Below are positions 16,156 to 24,916 of a DNA stretch of 64,000 bases, piece by piece. This stretch comes from Parapedobacter flavus (GTDB lineage: Bacteria > Bacteroidota > Bacteroidia > Sphingobacteriales > Sphingobacteriaceae). Location: NCBI RefSeq assembly GCF_035818675.1, contig NZ_JAYKZZ010000005.1:1-64000 (forward strand). The letters are read 5' to 3'. The stretch's first letter is position 1. Each line of letters starts with the position of its first letter. The position numbers and the translations under genes are program-made. The notes below the pieces were generated by a model, which ran no database searches, was not told the DNA's origin, and was given only the letters and a program-made list of their open reading frames with translations.

Positions 16156-18870
16156 GAATTTGAACGGGCGATGATAACGCGAGAATCGAGCGGCTATAAA
16201 TACTTGCTTACCGGGGCTTTTTCGGTCTTGCTTGCTGTTGGTTATGCACAGGAGGAAGAAAAGCAGGACCCCGTTACGATTGATTCGATCGACGTGGTGC
16301 GCGACTACCGCCCGATGTTGGAAGATGCCGTAAAGATTCGCCGGAGCCCGGATATGGGTATAGACCGGCAAGCGCTCCAAGACGAGCTGCACTGGATTGT
16401 CGCCGACGCCTATTTTGTGAAAGGCAACTTCAGAAAACCCTACTACGGTAAATTGCTGGAACGGCATCGCGAGGCTGCACCGAGCAATATCAATAACTAC
16501 CGTATCGGTTACATGGCTTACGAAAACGGCGAATATGAACGTGCAGCTACCATTCTGGGAGACCTCGGGCAGTCGGATGCGTTTTATCAGGGTTCGATGA
16601 TTGCTTTGGGCAATATCTCCCTGAAAGCCGGCGACAAACAGGGTGCACGGGATGCGTTTGCTAAAGCATCCGCACTGGATTTCGACCACGCATTGAAATT
16701 GGATGGGCTGTTCAATTATACCAAGATTTTATTTGAATTGGATTCGCCGCGCGTTGCTTTGGATATTGCCCGGCAATATGTTCTGCAAGGGCCGGTAGAC
16801 ACCACGGTGCGTGCCGGGGAAAAAGAAACCCCCGAAACCCTGTTGGCTGAAATCCTGTTGGGCACGAGCAATTTCGAGGCCGCCGTAAATATGCTGGAAT
16901 TGTATCGCAATAGGGATAAGGAGGCGGACAAGATTTACCAAAAGGTGGCGTATTACCGTGGATTGGAATTTTACAACGAACGGGCCTTTGAAAATAGCAT
17001 TTCCTTGTTTATGCGGTCGGAAGAATTCCCCATCGATCCGCGGTTTGCAGCGCTGGCGATGTACTGGAAAGGAGAAGCCATGTATGAAGTGCGGAAATAC
17101 CGTGAGGCCGTAGAAGCGTTTTCCCGTTTCCTCCAGATGCCGGCGGCACCCGAAACCGATGTGTATGTCTATGCCAATTATGCGCTGGCGTATGCGGCTT
17201 TCCGCAGCAATAATTTTACCACAGCCGCCAAATATTTTGAGCGTTTTTTGTCTACCGGCAGCGGTTCGATGGAAGAAAATATACGGTATGATGCCATCGC
17301 CCGGTTGGGCGATTCGTATTTATCCTTGCGCAACTATGGCCGTGCCAATCAATATTACGACGAGCTGATTAATGGCGGAGCCCCCAATCAGGACTATGCG
17401 TTTTTCCAGCGCGGCATTATCCAGGGGCTGGAAGGCGACAACGAAACAAAGATGAATACGCTACATTCGGTGATCGAGCAATTCCCCAATTCGAATTATG
17501 CCGACGACGTGGCCTTCGAAATACCGTATACCTATTTCGTCATGGGCGACTACGATACCGCTATCGAGGGGCTACAGCAGATGATTGAGCAATATCCGCG
17601 CAGTAGCTACACCGCGCGGGCACTGATGACCATTGGTTTGGTACAGTACAACAAGGAAGACAATGAGGCTGCGATGGCTACATTCGACAAGGTCGTAAAA
17701 GAGCATTCCACCACCGTTGAGGCTGGCCAGGCGCTGCGTGCCATTGAAAATATTTATTTGGACAGCGCCGACGCTTCGGGCTATGTGAGCTATGCAACGA
17801 ACTCGGACCTGGGGGACCTGACGGGTGCCGAACGGGATAACCTGACCTTTCAGGTGGCACAAACGTTGTTTGCACGCGGACAATACCAAGCGGCGGTGGA
17901 AGCCGTCAATGCGTATTTTGATAAGTTTCCCAATCCGGCGCAGGAGAAACATGCCCGTTACATCAGAGGGGTGAGCTTGTACCGTTCGGGCCATGCGACG
18001 GAGGCACTGCATGACCTGAATATCATTCTGAACGACTGGACGAGCCCATATACCGAGAAAACGCTGCTGGCAGCAGCTGATCTGTATCTCGGGCTGGAGC
18101 AGTATAACGAGGCGATTGTGCACCTTAAAAAGCTGGAGATCACATCGGAGTACGGAGCCAGCTACGGTTATGCCATCAGCAACCTCCTGGTGTGCTATTA
18201 CGAAATCGGCGATACGGAACAGGCCCTTAAATATATCGAACTGACCAAAGCTTATGACGGTTCGTCCGAAGAGGATATTGCCCGGGCCCACTTATATACC
18301 GGCTACGTGCTGCTGAATGAGGGCGATTCAGCAAAAGCGGCGGAGGAGATGAATCTTGCCGCGCTAAAGAGCCACACGGTGGTAGGGGCCGAAGCACAAT
18401 ACAATGTTGCCCATTTGCGCTATAAGACACTACACTTTGACCAGGCCATCGAAAGTGCTTTTGATGTGATTAACGACTGGTCATCGTACGACTATTGGGT
18501 GGCGAAAAGCTTTATCCTGCTTGCGGATGCTTATGCCAGCAAAGGCGATAAATTACAAGCAAAGAGTACCCTGGAGAGTGTCATTGAAAATTACGAAGGC
18601 GAAGATGATATTATTCCGGCAGCCGAGGAGCGTTTACAGATGTTTAATAATAAGTGATAGGAGTTTTTACGGATGATGATCTTTCAGAAATCAATGCGAT
18701 ATACGTTTTTACTCACCGCGGTTTGGTGTGGGGGACTGGCGGTTGGATACGCCCAGGAGGAGGAACCGCCACGGGAAGAGCCGCCGGCGACCATCGATTC
18801 CATTGATGTGGTACGCGATTATCGGCCCATACTGGCCGATGCCGTGAAAATCCGGCAAAGTCCGGATATG
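13900..18870. repeat. Tandem duplication, two ~2.46 kb units (13900-16356 and 16396-18870)
   Basis: Unit 1 runs from codon ~260 of the first TPR gene, through its stop and the 15-base gap, to codon ~62 of the second TPR gene. Unit 2 runs from codon ~76 of the second TPR gene to codon ~66 of the barrel gene. Within the units the TPR parts align throughout, the spacers are alike (stop, AGGAATTT or AGGAGTTT, then ATGATRA/ATGATGA) and the N-terminal coding pieces both contain 'TIDSIDVVRDYRP'. A duplication of this block explains why the middle gene has a barrel-gene front and a TPR-gene back. Both copies remain open reading frames with clear divergence, so it is old and maintained. Confidence 0.8.
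16171..18657 (+). CDS. Chimeric secreted TPR protein (barrel-gene N-terminus fused to TPR paralogue)
   Basis: An 828-residue protein in two parts. Residues 1-62 (signal peptide ending near 'AVGYAQ', then 'TIDSIDVVRDYRPMLEDAVKIRRSPDM') match the N-terminus of the following barrel gene. Residues ~76-828 match residues ~260-1010 of the preceding TPR gene, including 'GLEFYNERAFENSISLFMRS'. The first ~256 residues of the parental TPR protein are therefore missing and replaced. The frame is intact across the junction and the protein should be exported to the periplasm. It may bind the same partners as the full-length paralogue, but carries the conserved segment that otherwise precedes the barrel. 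The start at 16171 is 15 bases after the previous stop codon. Confidence 0.88.
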   Translation: MITRESSGYKYLLTGAFSVLLAVGYAQEEEKQDPVTIDSIDVVRDYRPMLEDAVKIRRSPDMGIDRQALQDELHWIVADAYFVKGNFRKPYYGKLLERHREAAPSNINNYRIGYMAYENGEYERAATILGDLGQSDAFYQGSMIALGNISLKAGDKQGARDAFAKASALDFDHALKLDGLFNYTKILFELDSPRVALDIARQYVLQGPVDTTVRAGEKETPETLLAEILLGTSNFEAAVNMLELYRNRDKEADKIYQKVAYYRGLEFYNERAFENSISLFMRSEEFPIDPRFAALAMYWKGEAMYEVRKYREAVEAFSRFLQMPAAPETDVYVYANYALAYAAFRSNNFTTAAKYFERFLSTGSGSMEENIRYDAIARLGDSYLSLRNYGRANQYYDELINGGAPNQDYAFFQRGIIQGLEGDNETKMNTLHSVIEQFPNSNYADDVAFEIPYTYFVMGDYDTAIEGLQQMIEQYPRSSYTARALMTIGLVQYNKEDNEAAMATFDKVVKEHSTTVEAGQALRAIENIYLDSADASGYVSYATNSDLGDLTGAERDNLTFQVAQTLFARGQYQAAVEAVNAYFDKFPNPAQEKHARYIRGVSLYRSGHATEALHDLNIILNDWTSPYTEKTLLAAADLYLGLEQYNEAIVHLKKLEITSEYGASYGYAISNLLVCYYEIGDTEQALKYIELTKAYDGSSEEDIARAHLYTGYVLLNEGDSAKAAEEMNLAALKSHTVVGAEAQYNVAHLRYKTLHFDQAIESAFDVINDWSSYDYWVAKSFILLADAYASKGDKLQAKSTLESVIENYEGEDDIIPAAEERLQMFNNK

Positions 18871-20415
18871 ACGAACAAAAGGCAATACCAGCCCGATTTT
18901 ACCTACGGTATCATCGATAAAAAACTCGATATCAACACGGGTACGAAGCGACTGACGATCCAAGAGATGCCGTTTTCGAGAAGCCAGGCGTTGACCAATA
19001 ACTACGCTAAAATAGGTGCCGGTAATATGGGTACGCTGCTTGGTGAAGTGTACCTCAGCTCGGACTATTGGGTGGATACCCGCTTGGGTGGCTACGTGAA
19101 GCACCTGAGCCAGGAGGGGACGTTTGAGGGGCAACGGTTTTCGTCGCAGCACATCGGCGTTTTCGGTCGTACGGTATATGGTCCCATTACGCTGGATGGC
19201 GAGGTGGGTTTCAAACGCTACGGCACTCGGTTTTATGGTACGGTGGCGGGTACGGACGGTATGCCGCTGAATGCTGATCCGGCTACTCAAGCCTTCAACG
19301 ATATTTATTTTACCGGTGAAATTACCAGTAATTATGAAGACAGTGCTACGGATGCTTTTGATTATTCATTAAAGGCAGATGCGTATGCGTACGGCAATAG
19401 GTACGATACGAAGGAAAATTCAGTTGCCTTGGCCGGGTACATCAATAAGCAGGTTAATGCGTTTAATGTCGGCCTCCATGTTTCGGGCGATTTCACCACG
19501 GTGAAAGATGCGTCATATAGCCTAGCCAACCATATTGGCCGGGTTAACCCGTATATCCGGTTCCAGGGACCTAATTACAACATTACATTGGGCGCTAATT
19601 TCGTTGCGGAATTCGGCGATTCTTCGCGCACCAACATCTTCCCTTCTGCCGAGGTGGATTTCGCGTTGGTTCCGAAATTTGCACACCTCTTCGGGGGCAT
19701 CAATGGTGATGTCAACAAGACCTCTTTCAAAGCGCTGACGCGCGAAAACCCTTGGCTGGCGGCGCTCAGCACAACGAACGGTATTCGTAATTCGGTAGAC
19801 CGCATGAATATATTCGGCGGTATAAAAGGGAATGCCGGCGCAACATTCGGCTATAAGGTAAAGGCGTTTTATCGCCGTATCGAGAGTATGCCGTTTTATG
19901 CCATAGCGCCGGGTACGCCGTATAAATTTAACATGTTGTATGAAGATGGCGAAGACGCCAGCACGGTTATCGGACTGGAGGGTGAGTTGAATGTGCGCGT
20001 TTCGGAGGTGGTAACAGTGGGTGGCCGCGTTAACTTCAATGAGTTTGACCTACAGCAGCAGGAAGAGGCTTGGTATACCCCCAAAATGAGGGTGGCGGCC
20101 AACGCCCGTTTCAACATCAGCGATAAGCTTTATATAGACGGCGAACTCCTGTTCCAAGGGCAGACTTATGGATTGGTGCAAGATACGGACATCGACTTAT
20201 CGGGGTATGCGATTACGGAAATCGGTACGACAGGTATGCGTAAAACGACCATTCCGTCGTTTGCAGACCTCAGCGCTGGAGCGGAGTACCGGGCCACGGA
20301 CCGCATAGGGGTTTATGTACGGTTGAATAACATGGTGGGTACCAACTACGAACGTTACCTGTTTTATCCGCGTTTGGGGATGAACGTTATTGGCGGTATT
20401 AATTTTTCTTTTTGA
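18673..20415 (+). CDS. TonB-dependent-receptor-like outer-membrane beta-barrel protein
   Basis: A 580-residue protein with a signal peptide (cleavage near 'AVGYAQ'), a short N-terminal segment 'TIDSIDVVRDYRPILADAVKIRQSPDM', and then alternating hydrophobic/polar strands to a C-terminus ending in 'RLGMNVIGGINFSF', whose terminal aromatic is typical of barrel insertion by BAM. It resembles the barrel half of TonB-dependent receptors but is short and has no obvious plug domain. Association with ExbB/ExbD/TonB genes five or fewer genes downstream suggests energy-coupled function; the N-terminal segment could serve as a TonB- or TPR-contact site (inference). The substrate is unknown. Confidence 0.8.
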   Translation: MMIFQKSMRYTFLLTAVWCGGLAVGYAQEEEPPREEPPATIDSIDVVRDYRPILADAVKIRQSPDMTNKRQYQPDFTYGIIDKKLDINTGTKRLTIQEMPFSRSQALTNNYAKIGAGNMGTLLGEVYLSSDYWVDTRLGGYVKHLSQEGTFEGQRFSSQHIGVFGRTVYGPITLDGEVGFKRYGTRFYGTVAGTDGMPLNADPATQAFNDIYFTGEITSNYEDSATDAFDYSLKADAYAYGNRYDTKENSVALAGYINKQVNAFNVGLHVSGDFTTVKDASYSLANHIGRVNPYIRFQGPNYNITLGANFVAEFGDSSRTNIFPSAEVDFALVPKFAHLFGGINGDVNKTSFKALTRENPWLAALSTTNGIRNSVDRMNIFGGIKGNAGATFGYKVKAFYRRIESMPFYAIAPGTPYKFNMLYEDGEDASTVIGLEGELNVRVSEVVTVGGRVNFNEFDLQQQEEAWYTPKMRVAANARFNISDKLYIDGELLFQGQTYGLVQDTDIDLSGYAITEIGTTGMRKTTIPSFADLSAGAEYRATDRIGVYVRLNNMVGTNYERYLFYPRLGMNVIGGINFSF

Positions 20416-20472
20416 TGTTCCGCAGAGAAGATGGTAGTTTTGTAGCGCGCAGTTGAGCAAGGAAGCGAGTAT

Positions 20473-21492
20473 ATGAATTTGGGTGTGAGCATAGCGAATC
20501 TGTTGAGACGGTACCCCGCGGTTGGCGTACCGGGCATTGGCGTGTTCAAGAAAACCCATCAACCTGCAGCCTATGATGCCGACCGGTCGGCGTTTCTTCC
20601 GCCCGAAGATCGCATCGAGCTTGTCGACGGCGATACGGAAGCGTTTCAGCTGACGACTTACCTGGCAGCCCAGCATCAGCTGGATGAGGGTGGAGCTAAG
20701 GCGATGCTGGAAGGTGCAGTGGCGGCTGTGATGAATGCCATTAGCCGGAATGGTGAAGCATTGCTGGATGGGCTGGGCTACTTGCTTGCCGATGGCGCGA
20801 CCTTCATTTTCAAACCGTTTGAGGCGGATCGATTCGTTGCAAAACCGATTGCTGCGCCGTCGCCGGCAGCCCATGAACCTGATGAGCCGGAAATTCCGGT
20901 CGATCATGTGGCCGATGTACCGGTAGAGCCGACGGAGGAGTTGGTTGTTTCGGAGGGAGGCACCGACCGAAGAAGTTATACACCGTGGATGATAGGAGGG
21001 ATAATCGCTGCGATGTTGATCGCTTCGGTGGTGGTTTGGAAATACCAGCCCGCTTGGTTTGGCGGTGCGGTTGTTGATCGTAAAGCAGTGCCTGACAAAC
21101 AGGCTGTTCTTCCGTCGCCCTCCGAAGAGAAAATACCCCTGGTCGATGGCGATCGGGATTCCGTGATTGCCGATTCGAGTTTATTGGCTGCCGCGGTCGA
21201 CTCGCTGCGCGTAGACAGCGTACCGGTGGCGAGTGCCCCACCGGCCAAGCCCTCGGTAACATACGAAATTATCGTTGGGTCATTTGCCACGATGCGGCAG
21301 GCCGATAAGTTTGTGGCCGAAATGAAAGCCAAAGGCTACGACCTGCAAGCCATTGACAGTAAGATGCCGGGCAATCGCAAGAAGATCAGCTGGGGCTCAT
21401 ATGCTACGGAAGAAGCAGCTTACAGGGAGCTGGCACGGGTACAGAAAACGTTTGAGCCCGGGGCCTGGATAGCGAAAATAACGCATAATTAA
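20473..21492 (+). CDS. HU-CCDC81 and SPOR domain membrane protein
   Basis: A 339-residue protein with three parts. Residues ~1-118 form a prokaryotic HU-CCDC81 pair ('VSIANLLRRYPAVGVPGIGVFKK', 'ISRNGEALLDGLGYLLADGATFIFKPFE'). A single transmembrane helix lies at ~174-194 ('WMIGGIIAAMLIASVVVWKY'). The periplasmic end has an acidic linker and a C-terminal SPOR domain (~262-339, 'EIIVGSFATMRQADKFVAEMKAKGYD'), which in known proteins binds denuded peptidoglycan glycan strands at division sites. The topology would place the HU-like part in the cytosol and SPOR in the periplasm, linking the cell wall to the inside. It starts 57 bases after the barrel gene and 44 before exbB. Confidence 0.88.
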   Translation: MNLGVSIANLLRRYPAVGVPGIGVFKKTHQPAAYDADRSAFLPPEDRIELVDGDTEAFQLTTYLAAQHQLDEGGAKAMLEGAVAAVMNAISRNGEALLDGLGYLLADGATFIFKPFEADRFVAKPIAAPSPAAHEPDEPEIPVDHVADVPVEPTEELVVSEGGTDRRSYTPWMIGGIIAAMLIASVVVWKYQPAWFGGAVVDRKAVPDKQAVLPSPSEEKIPLVDGDRDSVIADSSLLAAAVDSLRVDSVPVASAPPAKPSVTYEIIVGSFATMRQADKFVAEMKAKGYDLQAIDSKMPGNRKKISWGSYATEEAAYRELARVQKTFEPGAWIAKITHN

Positions 21493-21536
21493 CGATTACA
21501 TATATATAGAACAATAGGAAATCATACTAAAAATTT

Positions 21537-22235
21537 ATGTCACTTTTACAAGACACCATTTATCCGCTTGATACGTTAGCGGGGGCAACGCAACAGACGG
21601 TCGAACTCGCCAGTGATAAAATCAGTCTTATCGGATTGCTTTTCAAGGCTGGGTGGATCATGATCCCTCTTTTACTTTTGCTTTTTGCTACGCTCGTCGT
21701 GTTTATCGAGCGTTACATTACGATAAAAAAAGCTTCGAAGTATGATCCGAATTTGATGTCGCATGTCAAGCAAAGTGTGCTTTCGGGCCGCTTGGATTCT
21801 GCGCTATCGGTATGTAGGACAAGCAATAGTGCGTTAGGCAGGATGCTCGAGAAAGGGCTGGTACGTATCGGGCGGCCCATCAAGGATATCGAGGGCGCGA
21901 TAGAGAACATCGGTAAGCTGGAAGTTGCCCGGTTGGAGAAAAACCTTAATATATTAAGCATTATTGCCGGTGTTGCGCCCATGTTGGGTTTCGTAGGAAC
22001 GATTTTCGGCGTTATCATCATTTTCCGCGATGTTGAAGCAGCCGGCGGTATCGATATTGCCAGTGTATCGGGGGGGCTGTATGTGAAGATGATCGCTTCG
22101 GCTGCCGGGCTGACCATCGGTATCCTGGCATTTGCCGGCTACCATTGGTTGAACACCATGCTTGAGCGCCTGATTCTCCGCATCGAAACAGATGCAATAG
22201 AGTTTGTTGACTTACTGGATGAACCCGGCTCATAA
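21537..22235 (+). CDS. MotA/TolQ/ExbB family proton channel protein
   Basis: A 232-residue inner-membrane protein with three transmembrane segments: residues ~30-55 ('GLLFKAGWIMIPLLLLLFATLVVFIERYI'), ~135-160 and ~180-205. The family core 'LSIIAGVAPMLGFVGTIFGVIIIFRDV' and 'KMIASAAGLTIGILAFAGYHWLNTML' includes the small-residue and polar positions lining the proton path. With ExbD it uses the proton gradient to drive TonB-type energy transfer to the outer membrane. It is followed 37 bases on by exbD. It could equally be called TolQ-like; the TonB gene two positions downstream favours ExbB. Confidence 0.94.
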   Translation: MSLLQDTIYPLDTLAGATQQTVELASDKISLIGLLFKAGWIMIPLLLLLFATLVVFIERYITIKKASKYDPNLMSHVKQSVLSGRLDSALSVCRTSNSALGRMLEKGLVRIGRPIKDIEGAIENIGKLEVARLEKNLNILSIIAGVAPMLGFVGTIFGVIIIFRDVEAAGGIDIASVSGGLYVKMIASAAGLTIGILAFAGYHWLNTMLERLILRIETDAIEFVDLLDEPGS

Positions 22236-22272
22236 ATTCTGGTAATGAGACCATAAGAAAGGTGATTGACGA

Positions 22273-22683
22273 ATGAACTTAAAAGCGAAGCGAAATAAAT
22301 CGGAGGTAAGGGTCTTTACGGATTCCCTGAACGACATCATGTTTTTCCTGATGTTGTTTTTCTTGTTGGCGTCGGCGGTTTCGAATCCGCAGGTGGTGAA
22401 GTTGCTGTTGCCGCGTTCGAGCGCTGGTGAGCAATCCGTTGCCAAAAAAACGATTACCGTATCGGTTACCCAAGATTTGAAATACTACCTCGATAAGGAG
22501 GAAGTGCCCTATGAAAACCTGCTGAGTGCGATACAGGCGTATGTTCAGCCGGGCGAAGAGCTCACGGTGATGCTTTATGCCGACAGTACGGTGCCCATCC
22601 AAAACGTGATTTCGGTGATGGATGTTGCCAACAAACTGAAAATACGGCTGGTGCTCGCTACCGAACCGTTGCCGGAGCAATAA
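22273..22683 (+). CDS. ExbD/TolR family biopolymer transport protein
   Basis: A 136-residue protein with one transmembrane helix near the N-terminus ('DIMFFLMLFFLLASAV') containing the conserved proton-carrying Asp at residue 21, followed by a periplasmic domain with the usual 'KTITVSVTQDLKYYLDKEEVPYENLLSAI' and a C-terminal 'VMDVANKLKIRLVLAT' stretch. It partners the ExbB protein encoded just upstream. Only one exbD copy is present, whereas many Bacteroidota operons carry two. Confidence 0.93.
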   Translation: MNLKAKRNKSEVRVFTDSLNDIMFFLMLFFLLASAVSNPQVVKLLLPRSSAGEQSVAKKTITVSVTQDLKYYLDKEEVPYENLLSAIQAYVQPGEELTVMLYADSTVPIQNVISVMDVANKLKIRLVLATEPLPEQ

Positions 22684-22746
22684 CGGATTTATGGAATTTA
22701 ACTAGGTAAAGCATCCTATAGGAAACGTAAAAGATAACGAGATAAG

Positions 22747-23568
22747 ATGGGTTATTATCATTTACAAGAGGAAAATAACTACCCCAAGGCGCTGTGGATA
22801 TCCGGCGGTATCATGGGGGGATTGTTGATTCTCAGTTTCATCATCATGATCGGGTCGGCTTTTCCGGATATCGGAACCGGGGGCATTATTGTGAACTACG
22901 GCACCTCGGATGTCGGCATGGGCGACGATTATATGACGGTCGACGAGGCATCTACCGATCCCAACGCCAATAATGTACGGCCCGACAAAATTGACCCGCA
23001 ACAGGAAATCCAGGAGACTCCATCGCAACAGGTAACGGAGCAGCGTGTGGCGACACAAGATATGGACGATGCGCCTGCGGTGGTGGCCAATGAGCCTAAG
23101 AAGGCTAACGCGGAAGAAGCAACGGCCGAGAAGGAAGAAAGTAAGCCAGCAATCAATCCCAATGCGTTATACACCGGAAAGCGTAATAACTCGACCGGTA
23201 GGGGGGATGGTACGGGTACGGAAGGTGGCAACCAAGGTAGCAACCAAGGCGATCCGCTGGCGTCGAATTACGGTGAGGGTGGATCGGGTGATGGCGATAT
23301 CGGACTTTCCATCCAGAATAGGGGATGGGCTGTGCCGCCCAATATTGAAGATAACGGCCAGCAGGCCGGTGTGGTGATGGTGGAAGTGCGCGTGGCACGA
23401 GACGGCCGAATTACATTTGCCCGAGTTAGTTTAAAAGGGACGACGCTCACGGATAAGGCTTTATGGGATAAGTGTGAACGTGCAGTGAGGGGCGCCCGGT
23501 TTAACGAAATTGAGCGTGCGCCGCGCGAGCAACGCGGGTTGATTCCTTTCCGGTTCAAGCTCAAGTAG
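22747..23568 (+). CDS. TonB family energy transducer
   Basis: A 273-residue protein with an N-terminal membrane anchor (residues ~14-40, 'ALWISGGIMGGLLILSFIIMIG'), a long low-complexity periplasmic linker rich in Glu/Ala/Gln and then Gly/Asn, and a C-terminal TonB-type domain ('GVVMVEVRVARDGRITFARVSLKGTTLTDKALWDKC', ending 'GLIPFRFKLK'). The linker is Gly/Asn/Asp-rich rather than the Pro-Lys/Pro-Glu rod of classical TonB, as in several Bacteroidota relatives. It completes the ExbB-ExbD-TonB set and would contact an outer-membrane partner, probably the barrel at 18673-20415 (inference from the operon). Confidence 0.88.
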   Translation: MGYYHLQEENNYPKALWISGGIMGGLLILSFIIMIGSAFPDIGTGGIIVNYGTSDVGMGDDYMTVDEASTDPNANNVRPDKIDPQQEIQETPSQQVTEQRVATQDMDDAPAVVANEPKKANAEEATAEKEESKPAINPNALYTGKRNNSTGRGDGTGTEGGNQGSNQGDPLASNYGEGGSGDGDIGLSIQNRGWAVPPNIEDNGQQAGVVMVEVRVARDGRITFARVSLKGTTLTDKALWDKCERAVRGARFNEIERAPREQRGLIPFRFKLK

Positions 23569-23598
23569 ACATCTATTCACTAAACCTCCGGATCGGCC

Positions 23599-24906
23599 AT
23601 GAATTACGACGAAGCGGTTGATTACCTCTATGCGCGTTTACCCATGTTCACGCGCGATGGCGCGTCTGCATTCAAGAAAGACCTGACCAACACCTATCGC
23701 CTTTGTGAGGCGCTTGGCAACCCCCACGAGCGGTTTAAATCGATTCATATCGCAGGTACCAACGGTAAAGGTTCCACGTCGCACATGCTGGCGGCGATCT
23801 TACAGCAGGCGGGTTACAAGACGGGCTTGTACACGTCGCCGCATTTGTTGGATTTCCGCGAGCGTATCCGTACGGACGGTACGATGATTCCGCAGGCCTG
23901 GGTGGCGGCATTTGTTCATGACCATCAATCGCTGATGGAGCATATCCGACCCTCATTTTTTGAAGTAACGGTGGCCATGGCCTTTGCCTATTTCGCTGAA
24001 GAACAGGTCGATGTGGCGGTCGTGGAGACCGGTTTGGGGGGACGGTTGGATTCGACCAATATCATCACGCCTTTACTTTCCATTATCACGAATATTGGTT
24101 ATGACCATACTGCGATGCTGGGCGGTACGCTGCCCGAAATAGCGGGCGAAAAGGCGGGGATTATCAAGCCGGGCATTCCTGTAGTGGTGAGCGAACGGCA
24201 GGAAGCGGTGGCGGGCGTATTCGAGCGCGTAGCTGCGGAGAAGGGAAGTCGGCTTGTGTTCGCATCGGATCAATGGCAAATAGACCACTTAGGCCGCGAT
24301 GAACGACAACTCCACCTCCGTGCAACGCGGCGGGATTTGCCCGAAAGTGGGCGTTATGCATTGGATTTACGGGGGAGCTATCAGGCCAAGAACCTGCCAG
24401 CGGTACGATGTGCCGTGGCCGAATTGCAACAGCAAGGCTTTGATGTTACCGATGCCGATATGAGGTATGCATTGACCCATGTGCAGCAGCTTACCGGACT
24501 CATGGGCCGCTGGCAAACGGTGGCGACCGATCCGACGATTGTTTGCGATACAGGCCATAATGTCGACGGTTGGCGGGAGGTTTTGGCGAATATCGCGGTT
24601 ACCCCACACGAAACGCTCCACGTGGTTATCGGGATGATGCGCGACAAGGAACCGAGCCATATCCTTCCCCTGTTACCGAAAGGGGCCCGCTATTATTTTT
24701 GCCAGGTGGCCATGCCAAGGGCGCTTCCTGCCGAGGAGTTGCGTGCTGCGGCTGGCGATCACGGGTTAACCGGCGATGCATTTACTAACGTCGCTGAGGC
24801 CCTCACAGCAGCAAAGCGGTCGGCATCGGCGGCTGACTTTATATTTATCGGTGGAAGTACGTTTATTGTAGCTGATGCACTGGTAGCTGAAGGGTTTCGT
24901 GCGTAA
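23599..24906 (+). CDS. folC: Bifunctional folylpolyglutamate synthase / dihydrofolate synthase
   Basis: Adds glutamate to dihydropteroate and to reduced folates using ATP. The 435-residue Mur-ligase-type protein shows the P-loop 'IAGTNGKGSTSHMLAAIL', 'TGLYTSPHLLDFRERIR', 'VETGLGGRLDSTNII', 'TNIGYDHTAMLGGTLPEIAGEKAGIIKPGIPVV' and the C-terminal 'CDTGHNVDGWREVL'. The length is normal. It is the last gene of the envelope operon, 30 bases after tonB; that linkage is common in Sphingobacteriales and need not mean a shared function. Confidence 0.96.
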   Translation: MNYDEAVDYLYARLPMFTRDGASAFKKDLTNTYRLCEALGNPHERFKSIHIAGTNGKGSTSHMLAAILQQAGYKTGLYTSPHLLDFRERIRTDGTMIPQAWVAAFVHDHQSLMEHIRPSFFEVTVAMAFAYFAEEQVDVAVVETGLGGRLDSTNIITPLLSIITNIGYDHTAMLGGTLPEIAGEKAGIIKPGIPVVVSERQEAVAGVFERVAAEKGSRLVFASDQWQIDHLGRDERQLHLRATRRDLPESGRYALDLRGSYQAKNLPAVRCAVAELQQQGFDVTDADMRYALTHVQQLTGLMGRWQTVATDPTIVCDTGHNVDGWREVLANIAVTPHETLHVVIGMMRDKEPSHILPLLPKGARYYFCQVAMPRALPAEELRAAAGDHGLTGDAFTNVAEALTAAKRSASAADFIFIGGSTFIVADALVAEGFRA

Positions 24907-24916
24907 CGGCGGCGGT

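Noticed and set aside
13123..18657. Possibility that the long repeats are a mobile element
   Set aside because: No transposase, terminal inverted repeats or target duplication were seen. The repeat boundaries fall inside genes in frame, which fits tandem duplication.
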